Positions 12,503 to 24,948 are shown, numbered from the stretch's first letter. The stretch: DNA of 64,000 bases from Rotaria socialis (GCA_905331475.1 CAJNYU010001115.1:240406-304405), one strand, 5' to 3'. Translations and numbers: made by a program. Notes: generated by a model not told the origin, from the letters alone.

Positions 12503-13070
12503 AGTTAGTTTTTTGATCTAAGATAATAGAAAAAGAGAAATATTCATTTTATGTTCATTGATCTTACCATTTTGCTTATTTAGACAAAATAAAATCACAA
12601 CAACAACAACAACAACAACAACAATGGGGAGTCTTTTTTTAGTTCAGCAAGAAATATATGGATACGTATATAGAGATAGGGCGCAAAGCGATGTGAACCA
12701 TTTATGGATTAATTTACGGTCCAATAACTCATCTGTATAGCAACAACAAAAAAAAGAAGAAGAAGAAGCATCTATCTATCTATAGAATTTCGCCCTATTG
12801 TGTAGATCTAATCTATGGATCTGTTTAAAGAAGGAAAAAAATGCCTCTGAGATTTTGGCATTTTCCCAAAAACATAAAAGAACATGGCATACCAATCGTT
12901 ATTCTTATTATTTGCTTGCGTTCGTTTTGTCTTGATTGTTTTAACTAATGTCTGCTTATCGCTTTCGTAATTCCACGATTCCGCATTGTTTTTTTGCGCA
13001 CTGCAGTTCTTGTTGTTGTTGTTTCAGACGGCTATAATTCGGATCCTACGAAGATTTTTTTCTCTCAATA

Positions 13071-13074
<4 letters not shown>

Positions 13075-13104
<30 letters not shown>

Positions 13105-13156
13105 GCTCTTCTTCCGACTTCCGTGTAAGAATTGAATGGCCGAATGATGGTGATGT

Positions 13157-13187
<31 letters not shown>
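13075..13187. repeat. Inverted CT/GA microsatellite pair
   Basis: A (CT)n run of about 28 bases (about 13075-13103) is followed about 55 bases later by a (GA)n run of about 30 bases (13158-13187). The two runs are reverse complements and could pair as a long hairpin. Overlapping Arg/Glu/Ser-rich open frames in both strands are translations of these repeats, not genes. Confidence 0.8.
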
Positions 13188-13190
<3 letters not shown>

Positions 13191-13967
13191 GCAGAGCACA
13201 CTCGTATCTTTTTCTTCTTCTCTTTCCATTTTTTTGTGCCCCCCTCTTCCCTCCCTGCTTCTCTTTCTTTATGCAATAAGCGCGCACGCACGTCCTCGGT
13301 CAAGTGCTTATAGAAAAGGAACTATCTCAACTCAAAGAAACAGAATAAGAAGAAGAAAAAAGCGGAATATTTCACCACTAGTCAATTCACCGGAAGCATG
13401 AAGAAAATGGACACCTGCTTACATTTATAAAATAAAATTGGATTGATGAGAAAAATACTTCTTTCCTTCTTTCTTTTTTTCCCCTGTTATATATATATAT
13501 GCGACACTATTCCAGTTCAATGATTCTAGGAAAACTACTGTTCCTTATTACTCGAGATATATAATAACCGTAAGAAGAAAACCCAAGGCAAAAGCAGATA
13601 GTTCAAACTAACACGAAAAGAAAGAAAAGGAAAAAATGCTTTCTAGTCTAACACAACGGTCGTCTCAATTTTTTTAATTTTCCTTTTTTTCTTGTTCTTT
13701 GCATCGTACAGCATGGGCATGTGTTTATATGTGCATTCGGTATTTGTTTGAACAAAGAAGATCCCGTTGAGAGATCACTTTATGAATGTTCAAACTAACA
13801 GTATTAATCTGAACTAAAAAGAAAGAAAAGAAAGCAATGAATACAAATGAGTATGCCAATGAATGGCATATGTATCTCTATGTATATAATCAAGACAGAT
13901 GGGTTTAAATATTAGTCCATATAAAATCCCTTTGGTCATCATTGGAATAGATATTTTTTTTCAGTTT

Positions 13968-14326
13968 TACCCAGTCAGACAAGCAACGAAAAATAACGCG
14001 TAAAAACGAATAAAAACCGCACATTTTTGCGATTTATTTTCGTTAAAAATTCTACGCATTTTTACGCGTTATTTTGTTGAAGTAAGTGACTTGGTATAGG
14101 AAAAATAGCTAAAATTCGTACACTCATTTTGTTTAAAACTATATAGATAATTAATAAGCAATGCAAGTGTACAGATTATAGCTGTTTTTCCTATATCAAG
14201 TCACTTATTTCAACAAAATAACGCGTAAAAATGCGTAGAATTTTTAACGAAAATAAAATCGCAAAAATGTGCGATTTTTATTCGTTTTTACGCGTTATTT
14301 TTTTTCGTTGCTTGCCTGACTGGGTA
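13968..14326. mobile_element. Foldback MITE with about 150-bp terminal inverted repeats
   Basis: The unit begins TACCCAGTCAGACAAGCAAC and ends with the near-exact reverse complement (GTTGCTTGCCTGACTGGGTA). The arms stay complementary for about 150 bp each, with a few mismatches and small indels, around a short AT-rich centre. TA at both ends suggests a Tc1/mariner-type target duplication. Each arm is itself palindromic: AATAACGCGTAAAAA near the outer end reappears inverted as TTTTTACGCGTTATT further in. It has no coding capacity. Confidence 0.8.
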
Positions 14327-16708
14327 TTCAAGAAGAAGCTCGACACCTGCTTACTAATATTTCTTTTCTTAGTTTTTTTTTATGGTTTCTGTCTCTTTCG
14401 TTTGTTTTCGTTGTCGATGAGCAGATAAATTATTATTGCAAGTAATTTCCTTCATCGCACATTCATTCAATGATTCATTTAATCAAATACATACAAGACA
14501 AGGATGCTCTATATGGAATGTGGGCGCCATATTGACATCCACGTCGAACTAAATTCTAAACAAAATATGAAGCGGCAAACTGATGAAAAGCCTTAATCAA
14601 ACTCATAATTATTTTCCAATGTAACCAAGGCCACTTGCGTGATACACAAGAAAGAAGCAAAGTAGTCAGGACGCATAAAAAACGATTAATCATAGATATA
14701 TGCGCGTCTACGTACATATATACAAAATGCGTAATACAACAAATTGTCAATACTCCTTCTAGGCACAATAATGTTCGTTAATCGTCAGATGTTGTTCAAT
14801 ATTTTGATGAGCTTTTTTTTTTCTTTTTTTTATGGATATGGATATTCTGTTTTCTGTACATCTGATTATTACATGATACAAATGATAATAGATGCCAAAT
14901 GGAATGCTAAAATTTTAACGGAGTGTATCAGAAATGTGATTAAATTTCTATCTTTTTTTTTCTTGTTGCAGTAGGCATAATATATTTATTCTTATGTGTA
15001 AATGTAACACATGACGCAATCATAGTTGAGTTCATCTATGTAGAAACGATAGTGAAGACAAGACTGCCCTCATCTTCTTTCCTACTCGCTTTTTTTTCTA
15101 ATGAATAATTTAATCCGGCGATGCGCAAGCTCTTTTCTCCCTGTCCTCTGTGCGCTCCACATTTACTATGTAAATAATGAAAACAAAGAAGCGGAATATC
15201 CGCGAGGAACAAAGCCGAGATCTTTCTCTTGTTCCCTCGTTCTCTCTCTAAATGTTAAGAGTGTGAAAACGACAACGACGGAACTCGATGCCGTCGCGTT
15301 TATGATTCTTTGCGTAGAAGCATAGAAGAAAAAGTGCTATCGTGCGTTTGCAAGCAATGAGAAAAAGTATCTATAGAAAATTAAGTCAATGTTTGCCAAC
15401 AATTAGAATGGAGACACATTACAATCATCTGAGTGAAGTTTGTGAACAAATATAATAAAGAATGAACAAGATGAATTCTAAAATCAAAAGTAAATTTCAG
15501 CGATCGATCTTACACAACGAAATAAAAAAGAAACGATTACATAGATATATCATTGATTCAAATTAACCTATTGTCATAAATAATTATAGTAGAGAAGGAA
15601 AAAAAGGACTGTACATCAAAATTACATAATACTAAAATGATGAATAAGTGTGCGCTTATTCATTTTCTAATAAAAATTGTCACCGTTTCTTTTTGTTCGA
15701 TATTTACTGCGGTCGCATGGTCCCATTCTAGGTACTACCGATAATGATTATGACTGTTCATTTTTCTTTTGCCCTTAAATAATGGTAAGTAGACTCTTTC
15801 CTCTGTTGAACATCATTCATAACATGTCACCGGACTCTTTCTCTCTCTCTCTCTCTCTCTGTCTCCTTCGTCCTATGGCATAGTGGTGCACGGATGTATG
15901 TGCTCATGCTCGAGAGGAAAGCGTCTCGTGAGAATTATATATGTATGTGTATGTGTGTGTGTAACGGACAGACTCTGTACTAAATCAATCGCAGAAGCCA
16001 AAGTAATGTTGTTTATTGAAGTGATGGCGATGTCCATATGTAGCACGTAGAAAATTGAATCATTAATGTAACAACATACAAGTGGACATCATATAGTCGA
16101 TACAAGAAATCGAAATAATGACACGCTCGTTTCCTATCCATTGCTACTACGGATGGTGGTAGTAGTATTTATTCACTTGCTTTAATCTTTAAGTTGTCAT
16201 CAAGAACCCTTTAGGGGTAAAATGTCGTCGTCTTATCGTATCGGTCACTATTCTACTTTGCGCTTCGTCTGCCTTGAAACCAATCTCGGACGTAAATATG
16301 TGTGCATACTGCGTTAAACTTAATTGACGACGACAATGATGCAGCAGTAGCAGCTCTTTCAGTATAGCACGTTCTGTTCATGGCGTGCACGCTAGATGTC
16401 AAAATTAGACATTGAAAGAAGAGTATAACTTCCGTATTTTTTTCTTTCTCGTCATGTTCACATACATTTTGCTTTAATATGAACTATGAAAGCCCATCAC
16501 TAGTTGGTCGGCTTTGACAAGAGGAATTTGATTAGAGACTATGAATAGAACATTCTATGGCAATGTGCGTCTTTTTTTACCATTACTAAAATAAACTATC
16601 AAAAAGACTAGATTATGGACCGTATATAACTAGCAGGCAATGGTATGTTTAGTTAGACGAACAAGATTCTTTTTTCACGATTTTAACTAAATTCAAGGAT
16701 ATTCATCA

Positions 16709-16709
16709 A

Positions 16710-16772
<63 letters not shown>
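16709..16772. repeat. Compound (CA)n(TA)n microsatellite
   Basis: About 24 bases of CA repeat run directly into about 40 bases of TA repeat. Confidence 0.95.
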
Positions 16773-16773
<1 letters not shown>

Positions 16774-17277
16774 TAAATAAAACGGATAATTGCATCCGGC
16801 TTTGCTTTTGCGTCTGCCGGAGAAAAAAATTCAAGAAACGAAGAAAAATATAATGCAATCTCGGTCGGATTTCTCAAGTATTTTACACGACCGTCTATCT
16901 TACCATGAACGAATTGATGACGACAATAACAACAAGAAAATCAACTATATTCAAGTTCTCGTTTGACATTTACTCAATTGGCCGTTAGCCAACAAAGGGC
17001 TTAACATATTTTATTTTCTCTTCTCAAATATAGAACATTCATTTTGAATAATTGTATAAATGGAATTACCATAAATATAGAGACCAGCCTGCCACTAATT
17101 AACGCTGCCACTACATTTAGAATAGAGATTCATTATTTTTTTTTCTGTATGCATAAAATGATTTTAAAATGTATGAGCAAATATATGTATATTTATGTAG
17201 CTAGATGCAACAGTTCTAGCATCGATAATAAATCACAATAGGAAAAAACAATTGATGTCTGTATACATATATATTGA

Positions 17278-17892
17278 TTAGACGGTCTTGTGCGTGTGTC
17301 GAATGATCATTATTAAGAATGTATAACATAGTAGTTTTTCATAAATACCTAAAATAATTAATGTAATATGGAAGCCATAGTTAAGTTGATGGTCATTAAT
17401 ATTTATTGTCAAATTGGAATTCTTATTAGTCATTTGTAATGCAATAGCGAGTACTGAAATAAAAATTAATATTGTTGATGCTAATCCCGTTAGAATATGA
17501 ATAGTGGCAACGACAAGAAAAAATCGGTGTCGACGATAGATAATAGTAAAAAAAGCGAATAACCCTGCTATAAATGCTAAAGCACCTGTCCAAATACCAT
17601 GAGCAGTTGATGATAATGTTAATTGAAAGAAAACAAGAAGTATCCCAAGAATAAGTATCAGTAAACCAATAATTAATTCATTTACAGCAACAACTTTTGT
17701 CCAACATGTATTCCAGTGTAGTTTTAAGTGCCCATCAATTAATACTTCAGTCTTGTATAACGAAGTATGCGGATAATGTAAAGACGATGAACGATTATCA
17801 ATGGTTGTTAATCTACTATTAGTAGTATTAGTATGATTTTCGTCTAATGGTTCTACAACCCACAATGATGAAAGAGTTTGTTCGGTTGCCAT
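17278..17892 (-). CDS. Tetraspan membrane protein, MS4A/CD20-like
   Basis: An intronless frame of 204 residues starting at the ATG at 17892. Four hydrophobic segments are visible at about residues 72-92, 98-118, 125-150 and 172-196. A 60-residue hydrophilic N-terminus precedes them. A loop of about 20 residues with N-glycosylation sequons (NSN-LT, NIN) lies between helices 3 and 4. The second helix begins HGIWTGALAFIAGLFAF, reminiscent of the G-x-W-x-G entry of MS4A (CD20) family proteins, and helix 1 has NELIIGLLILILGIL. MS4A proteins are four-pass plasma-membrane proteins linked to signalling and ion flux. Assignment to MS4A rather than another tetraspan family is tentative; the topology is secure. 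The gene is divergent from the eIF4E gene that starts 378 bp away. Confidence 0.65.
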   Translation of the reverse strand: MATEQTLSSLWVVEPLDENHTNTTNSRLTTIDNRSSSLHYPHTSLYKTEVLIDGHLKLHWNTCWTKVVAVNELIIGLLILILGILLVFFQLTLSSTAHGIWTGALAFIAGLFAFFTIIYRRHRFFLVVATIHILTGLASTILIFISVLAIALQMTNKNSNLTININDHQLNYGFHITLIILGIYEKLLCYTFLIMIIRHTHKTV

Positions 17893-18270
17893 TATTTGTT
17901 AGACATCTGGCAAAATGTCGATGGCAATGAAGATTCATTTTTTCAATTATTTTTTTGTTCTTCATTATATCACTTTTCTTTACTAACAAAGAACACACAA
18001 TATGTTATCTTTGTAATTTAGTAAAAAGAAATTTTTTCGTTTACTCTCTCTTGTACTATTCCATAACATCGTGGCATCATTTAGAAAGATAAGAAGATGA
18101 TAGAAGGGCATAAACTAATAAAAAATAAATAAGAAAAAAACTCAACGAAGTTAGACTTGCCGATTGTCTTATTAATGTGAGAAATTGGCGCGAAATTGTC
18201 TGATGTAACGATCATTTTAGTTGTTGCTTCATCATCTCTATCTTTTAGAAGAAGCCAAATAGAATCTTTA
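17893..18270. promoter_or_regulatory. Shared upstream region of divergent genes
   Basis: 378 bp separate the start codons of the MS4A-like gene (-) and the first eIF4E gene (+), so both promoters or 5' UTRs must lie here. The sequence is AT-rich. I see no firm core-promoter motif. Confidence 0.4.
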
Positions 18271-19164
18271 ATGGCGACATCAAGTATTATTAATTTCAAC
18301 ATGAATAATAATAATCATTCTAAGATTCAATCAGAAAATACTATGAATTCAACAGTGATTGCTCGTATCGAATTTCCAAATCAACAACCACAGCAATCGA
18401 ACGATGATAAATTACAATTAAAAAATGCATGGGGTACTTATTTCTACAAGGCCGATAAACAGCGAGATTGGAAACAAAATGTGATCTATATAACATCTAT
18501 CAGTTATATTGAAGATTTTTGGTCATTTTATACTCATACATACGGTCTACGAGATCTATCGAATGGATCTGATTATATGCTTTTCAAAGTAGTTCGCTTA
18601 AAGTAGAGAAATCCTTTTTTATATTTTTTCTGTAGTCCGGCTGTCTTCCAATGTAAGTAATTTAAATAATTACTGTTAAATTATTTTTATCTAAAAGAAG
18701 AAAAGGTGGGAAGATGTATCATCACGTGGTGGTGGCAAATGGATTGTTACAATCGATCCTAAACGACGTAAACATGATCTCGATGGTTATTGGCTTCATT
18801 TGGTAAAAATGAATTGATAAATAAAATGCAAATAGGATTTGATATCTTTCAGATGTTACTTTTGATTGGTGACATGTTTGATGCTCATTTGAGTACCTAT
18901 ATCAATGGTGCGATTGTTTCCTTACGAGTCAAAGGTGATCGACTTGCTCTATGGTTAAAAAAGATTGATGATTTAAATATAATTAAATCGATTGGAAATA
19001 AATTCAAAGATCTACTTAATATTCCAGCTGATATTCAAATAATTTACGAAGTAAGGAAATTAAAATAGAACATTTTTCATTTTGAATCTTTTTTTTGCTT
19101 TGTTTTAAAGTATCATGAAACGAAATTCGATGACTTTAATAATGAGATACGTCTGATTATTTAA
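18271..19164 (+). CDS. eIF4E: Eukaryotic translation initiation factor 4E
   Basis: Binds the mRNA 5' cap and recruits eIF4G. Exons 18271-18588, 18636-18652 (only 17 nt), 18706-18802, 18853-19050 and 19111-19164 join in frame into 227 residues, the usual eIF4E size. An N-terminal Asn/Gln-rich tail leads into LKNAWGTYFYKADKQRDW. The Trp of the RDW motif corresponds to cap-stacking Trp56, and the spliced MWED supplies Trp102 and Glu103. IEDFW supplies the Trp73 position used for eIF4G/4E-BP binding. RVKGDRLALW matches the RxKGDKIAIW block near the C-terminus. Human Trp46 is replaced by Tyr. If the last intron is retained the protein would end after VRKLK. The ATG at 18271 was chosen; an in-frame ATG exists upstream at 18196. 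It converges with the second eIF4E gene, with stop codons 295 bp apart. Confidence 0.9.
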
Positions 19165-19459
19165 TATAAATAAAAGAAATGTTTATGATTAACGTGTGGT
19201 TCTATATTTTGTTTTTGTTTTTGTTTTCTTCTATCCAATCAACGTAAATATCATTATCATCATAACAACTGTTCGTAAATAATAAGAAAAAGAAAAAAGA
19301 AACTGTATTTTGTTTTTTGTTGTTTTTTCTTTAACCACCTCGTTTTCCTTCTTGACTCAAAAGAACAAGAAGTGTTAAATAAAGAGAAAAAAATAAGAAA
19401 TATAATTAACACAAAATGCTAGCGAGACAAAAGAAAAATGAGATAGATAAACCTAATAG

Positions 19460-20304
19460 TTATTCTTCATACATCGGTCGTTGTGAACTACTACTACTTT
19501 CATTATGCATATCAAATTGTATGCGAACATTTGGTGATAAATTTATAATCGATCTCCAACGACGACCTATTTCGCGTACAATTGTTTCATTGCGTGCTTC
19601 AGACAACCATAGTGCTATCTTGTGACCACGTGTACGAATAGCTACTACACAACCGGTTATATAATGACTAAGTGGCTCAGGATCACTGAAATCGAAATAC
19701 ATGGAGTTTTTTTTAATATACTTTCTTTTTTTAAAATTACATACGTATCATGTGAGAAGCAATCACCGATCATACCAAGTAAAGTTTCTAACCATAATTC
19801 ATCAAGTTTACTATCTTGATTTCCACATGTTAACAACCAACGACCACCATTTGCATTGGCTTTATCCTCTATACGTGACACGAACAATGATAAATAGAAT
19901 AACAAGAGAAAAATATGAATATTTACCCCACATTGGACGAACTAAAATAAAAGAATAAACATAGTTTTAGTTTACTTATAGTCTTGCGAAAATATTCGCT
20001 AACCTCCATTTTTAAAGAAATAATAATCTGAATTCGATTTATTTTGTGCGAGACGTGATGGTGGTGCTAAATGATTAAATGTGGCCCAAAAATCTTCCAC
20101 AAAACCTATATCAATTAAATTAATCAATGACTGCTCCCATGTAAGACGTTTATCTGGCTTGATATACCAAAATGTCCATGTAAATTCTAATGGACTTTTC
20201 GGACTAACTGTATCGGCTACTCCATTATTGCTTTTTTCACGTTGATTCGTTATTATTGCCAATGGTTTTTGTTGTGAAGAAGAACGAATTGACGAATCAG
20301 TCAT
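19460..20304 (-). CDS. eIF4E: Second eukaryotic translation initiation factor 4E
   Basis: Four exons, 20304-20004, 19941-19927 (15 nt), 19868-19745 and 19685-19460, join into 221 residues. FTWTFWYIKPDKRLTW carries all three N-terminal Trp positions of class I eIF4E (43, 46, 56). FVEDFW gives Trp73, and PMWED is assembled over two introns. NANGGRWLL, LDELWLETLLGMIGD and RTRGHKIALW follow the family order. The tail is Ser-rich. It is a better match to canonical class I than its neighbour. Human-type Lys/Arg residues that contact the cap phosphates appear as RTRGHK. The start at 20304 (MTDSS) is chosen because further upstream the frame is hydrophobic and follows a plausible acceptor. Confidence 0.9.
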
Positions 20305-20633
20305 ATCTGCTGTTCTAAAACTAATACAATAAAAAATAACAACAATTGCTTTACAAATACATATATATTTATATATAAGAAACAAAAGACAATTAATAGT
20401 CCCGGCGCAGACAGACAGTTAACGATGAGTCATTCTTTGTTTTCCCTATTGGTAAAATTATATTTCTATTGAACGTTTTGTAATAGATACTTTTTTCATT
20501 ATGATTTTATCATTTTGTTGCAATTTGAATAATGAACATATTAAAAATAAGATTTATTCAATGAGATCGTTGCTTAGTAACGTGTTAAATTTCAAGATGG
20601 TGGACAACTTGAATGATTAAATTCATTCATCAA
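20305..20633. promoter_or_regulatory. Divergent upstream region, eIF4E and CCDC157
   Basis: 329 bp between the start codons of the minus-strand eIF4E and the plus-strand CCDC157. It is AT-rich, and I identify no specific element. Confidence 0.35.
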
Positions 20634-23571
20634 ATGGCTCATCTTTTAGGTAGTAAAGCATGTATTGACAGTTTACGTGTTGATATTGGCGATTTAGAAA
20701 GTGTTATTCATGATATTGTTGGTAAAACAGGATCGATCAAGTATGATTTCATAAGAGAAAAGTTTTGAGCGTAGACATAAAATATTTATATAGATGTCAT
20801 TCATGGAAGTTTCCCGATAAAATTGCCACTGATGTAGATATTAATGAACTTCTTCAACGTTACCAACATGGAAAACATGAAGTTGATAATCAAGTTTCAC
20901 ATATTGTTTTATTCGAGCTTATTATTGATAGGTAAACGAATTATTTATTTATTTATTTACGTTTCAATCAAAACAATGTTCTCTTAGGCTTTTACTTATT
21001 TTACATGGATCATGGCGGTATTTACATGAAATGCAAACCAATATAATACCCAATACAATCGATTCAGCATCTACAGTGAATCAACAATCGAGTCTCAGTG
21101 TTGGTTTAGTAGTTAAAAAATATTGGAATAAACTATTACATTTATCCAGTGTACTTCAACAGCACGAGGTTCGCGAGGGTATATTGAATCTTTCTTATAA
21201 TACTCAATCATTCTTTTCTTTAGAATGATCGTAAACAAACTCGTCCAGTAACAGCATTACCACGTTCAAAATCTAGTTTAAATACTGAAAAACGTTGTCA
21301 AACAACGGAAACATCCATAGGTCCATGTCAATCGTGTTTAAAATTTCAACAGTGCCTTCGTGATCACAGTGATAGTTTAATCAATCTATGCCATACCTAT
21401 AATTTACCATCGTCACTTGCACAGTATCGATCGTCAACAACAGATCTGTTTTCATTAGATAATATTAATCATTGGTCGGATTGTCAAACGAAAGATATCG
21501 ATCGTGTATCGAAACATGTTGAATATTTAAATAATACATTAAATAAAACTAAAAGTGATTTACAATTAAATGAAAATCGGTGTAAAAAACAAGATGAAAC
21601 AAACAGTCGTTTGCAACAATTGATTAATGATGATAAACAATCGAAAAAAGTTCTGCAAGAATTACATGATAGAAAAGTCAATGATTTAAAAAAACAATGT
21701 GATCAACAGGAAACGAATCTCAATGAACAAATTAAATTACTAACAAATCAAAAAATTAAACTCGAACAACAATTAAAAGAAGTCAATGACTTATGTACAT
21801 CAAGAGGAGAACAAATCGAAAAACTAGGTAATATCTTATAGGATCTGAAAATAACTATTCTTGTATTTTTAGAATCATCAAAAAATGAATTGAAAAACTT
21901 AATTCAAGATCGATTCAAATCCGATGATATCATAAAAACACTAGAACAAGATCGTATTCGTTTGCAAACTGAACTTGATTTAGTGAAACATGATCTCGAA
22001 GAGCGTAATCGAGAATTACAAAAAGAACGAACACGTATTGAAAATATGATTCGACAAGAACAAGTGAAAAAACATTCATCTTCTTCTATTCTATATCAAT
22101 ATTTAGAAAATTCTTTTAGAATTATCAATCAAAACAAAAAGCACTTTCGTCATCCTACGAAGAATTAACACAAGAATGTGAATTACTCCAGTAAAGTATC
22201 TAATGAAACAAAAAAACTTCTATTCATTTCTATTTCTATTAGAAAACAAGTTGCAGAATTAGAAATATCGCGTGATGAAGTGGAACAAAAACTTGAAACA
22301 GTTCAAAAACAAAATCGATCTTCTACAGACACCAATAAAGTTCAATCGTTAATGGAAACGAATCATCATTTACTACAAGAAATGACTATATTAAAATCAA
22401 ATATTGAACAGCTACAACAAGAAATTCAACAAGTGGATGAACGTGAACAAATGTTATTACAATATCCTGATCTGCATGGTCCTATTGAACATCAGCCAAG
22501 TAAATTTTCTTTTTATTATTTCTTTTTAATTCATTTTCTTTTCTTAAATTTAGCATCAAATAATATTATAATTGATATGCAAAATCAAATGCGTACCAAT
22601 GAAATTCGTATTGATTTGCTACGAAAACAAAATGATTCATTAAAATCTTCATTAGAAAAACTTTTAGCTGTAAATAATACGAGTCCATCATTGGTAACAG
22701 GAGAACGTTATGAAGAGCTGAGAAATCAATCGAGACAAGAACAACCCTATCGTAGATATTCCTACAGCAATGAAACTATCATACCGGTATGATTCGATTT
22801 CAGAAATAAACAAGTAGAAGTATTCTAATTTGTAGAAATCAAAACAAACACCATTGTGGTTATTAAATAATGAAATTGTAGAACAACAACAAGCTTTTAC
22901 AGAGACAAGGTATAAGTCTATTTTGTTTTCTGGAATGCATGAATTCAACTAGATTTGTTTATTTAAGATCGACTACAGTGAACAATTACATACCACGTTT
23001 TAGTGAAAATGATTATGTTGCAAATGGATGGATTAAATCTGATCCTGATGTTATCGAAATTGAAACTTCACCAAAACCACATGATCGATCATGGTCATCA
23101 AGTTCAACTCGTATACAAACAAAGTATGACTAGAGGGAGCAAAACAGCAAACTAACGATTTCATGATGATATTTTCTTCTTCTTCTTCTTCTTCTTCTTC
23201 TTCAGTGATTTAGTCATAACAACTGAATCACGCCCACCCACAGTTACACATTCTTCTCGAACTATCAATAATGGTCGAACATCAACAATTCCTCCAGCAT
23301 CTGATTATGAAATGATTATTGGTTTGTTTTTTCAATTGTAAAAAAAACAATCTTTTTTCCATCTAATTTCATAGGCAAAGGTCGAGCATCAAGTCGTCCA
23401 ACATCAGCAGCATCGAAAAATCGGCATTTACCAAAAAGTTCACGAACTATAACATCGGCTAAACCACAAAGATCAACCACAAGTACTGCTATACATCAAT
23501 GTACAACTTGTAATAAATCATATGATGATAAACGCAATTATGATATACATAAATTATATTGCAGGACTTAA
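20634..23571 (+). CDS. CCDC157: Coiled-coil protein CCDC157 homologue
   Basis: Twelve exons: 20634-20740, 20794-20931, 20988-21168, 21224-21827, 21873-22063, 22120-22190, 22243-22499, 22554-22786, 22836-22909, 22968-23123, 23206-23321 and 23375-23571. They total 2325 nt in frame, giving 774 residues against about 750 in human CCDC157. The conserved N-terminal module is obvious: MAHLLGSKACIDSLRVD, then SWKFPDK and VLFELIIDR, matching the vertebrate start; hence the ATG at 20634 rather than 20613. The middle (about 200-520) is long coiled coil. The C-terminus is basic and ends in CTTC..H..C, a C2HC zinc-finger-like motif with spacing C-x2-C-x12-H-x3-C. Mammalian CCDC157 is testis-enriched and tied to Golgi/acrosome function; the role here is inferred. 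A (TTC)n tract sits at the acceptor of exon 11. Confidence 0.9.
23176..23204 (+). repeat. (TTC)n microsatellite at a splice acceptor
   Basis: About nine TTC units lie just before the TTCAG acceptor of CCDC157 exon 11 and so form its polypyrimidine tract. Confidence 0.9.
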
Positions 23572-24070
23572 AGTCTATACTATTCATATAATTTTTCTTT
23601 TATTTGTTATGATTTGATTTGTGATTTTTATGTGTTTTAAGAATATAAAAATCAGATTATATAAAGTGCATCAGCGAGAGCGTCTCTTCGATTTTTAAAA
23701 TATGTTTTTTTTAATAGTATTCAAATGGAATTATTTTGCTTACAAGGGTGTAGCGGAGGGGGGAGGGGGAGATTCGTAAAGTTATGTTTCAAGTTAGCGT
23801 GTTTGAAAAGAAAATTTTCATACGTTCATACTTTGTATTTATTTTTCGTCTTTCTCAAGTAAGCAGACTATTTTCAAGTTTCGGAATATGGGGGAGAGGT
23901 TACACCAACACCCTGCAATCACTTAATAAGTTGTATTAAAAAAAACAAAATACATCAAAACATGCAGCATGAAAAGCTCTACAGATTTGCATAAGACAGC
24001 TTTTCTTACAGTTATACTTTTTTTTTCAAAACGTGCAAAAATTTGAGCGATCAGATTTCGATGCTGCCTA
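23572..24070. other. Intergenic, with a G-rich patch
   Basis: 3' flank of CCDC157. It holds a G-rich patch (about 23751-23771) and no exon. Confidence 0.5.
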
Positions 24071-24091
24071 GGGTGTGGGTGTGGGTGTGGG
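24071..24091 (+). repeat. Telomere-like TGTGGG array
   Basis: Three and a half perfect units of TGTGGG. Opposed CCCACA-type sequence follows at 24147-24169, and related arrays lie at 27789-27805 and 27859-27880. TGTGGG is the bdelloid telomere unit as I recall it. Confidence 0.7.
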
Positions 24092-24948
24092 ATGTTAATT
24101 TGGGTATTTGCTGTGGTTATTGTATCAATATAAAATCTGCCAAAGCCCCACCCACACACCCACACACCCTCAAGTAAATAGGAATGGCTTAAATAATGTT
24201 GCTATGAAAGAAAATGTAAGAAAAAAAGCCATGTGCAAAAAAGTCAATCAAACATCGCCAGTTTTAAAAAAATTCTTTCCAACAACAACTGCACATCATT
24301 GGTTTCAAATTCTTGATCGTGGTAAGCTACGTGCAAGACACTATTCCATATGTTATATACTTAGCGCCACAACGCTAAAAGTAGCCCAATCGTCCACGTC
24401 TATTTCTCTTTATTTTATAAGTTTGAGTTATTAATTCAATAGCAAAACCAAAATCAGTATAATTTTACTTGAAATTTATGGAGCGTATAGAGTACACAGA
24501 ATAGAGCCCCATTTGTAAACAATAGATGTAGATAAATGTAATAAAGAGAAAACTTCTACTCGGATGAAAATTCATAACAATGAAGTTGGAACACGTGCCT
24601 TTACTTATACAGGTAAATGTAACACCCTATTTGAGTTTTACACATTCCCAGTAATTAACTGATTTGTATGAGATCATTCGTTAGTTGTTTAATGAGTACA
24701 GGTTTATTCTCTGACCAATGCTGGTATTTTAGACGAGGATCATTGAGCACAACATCGGCAAGAAGTTTCATTGGCTGATGATGTTGTACAAACATAAAAG
24801 TCCACACTCACACCCCTCAAATCAAACCTGTTTTGCAAGGGAATAAACAAAGCTTTAGGCTGCCATCCAACACCTGTGAGTTGCAACAAAATATTTTCGA
24901 GACCAGACAAATAAGGTTACTCATGACTAGTAGAGTTGTGAAAAGTGA

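Larger units (their letters stand above)
12503..17277. other. Gene-poor region with microsatellites
   Basis: About 4.8 kb without a convincing exon. It contains (CAA)n near 12598-12623, inverted (CT)n/(GA)n tracts at 13075-13187, a long foldback MITE (13968-14326), (CT)n at 15840-15860 and a compound (CA)n(TA)n at 16709-16772. Open frames here derive from these repeats or are short and featureless. Confidence 0.5.

Noticed and set aside
13024..13401. Three overlapping frames rich in Arg/Glu or Ser/Leu
   Set aside because: Direct translations of the CT/GA microsatellites on both strands.
19622..19958. Frames on the plus strand opposite the second eIF4E gene
   Set aside because: Antisense to exons that splice into a complete eIF4E protein.
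24108..24434. 108-codon frame in the left arm of the inverted repeat
   Set aside because: Starts in the telomere-like module, ends in AT-rich sequence, and is not kept open in the right arm.
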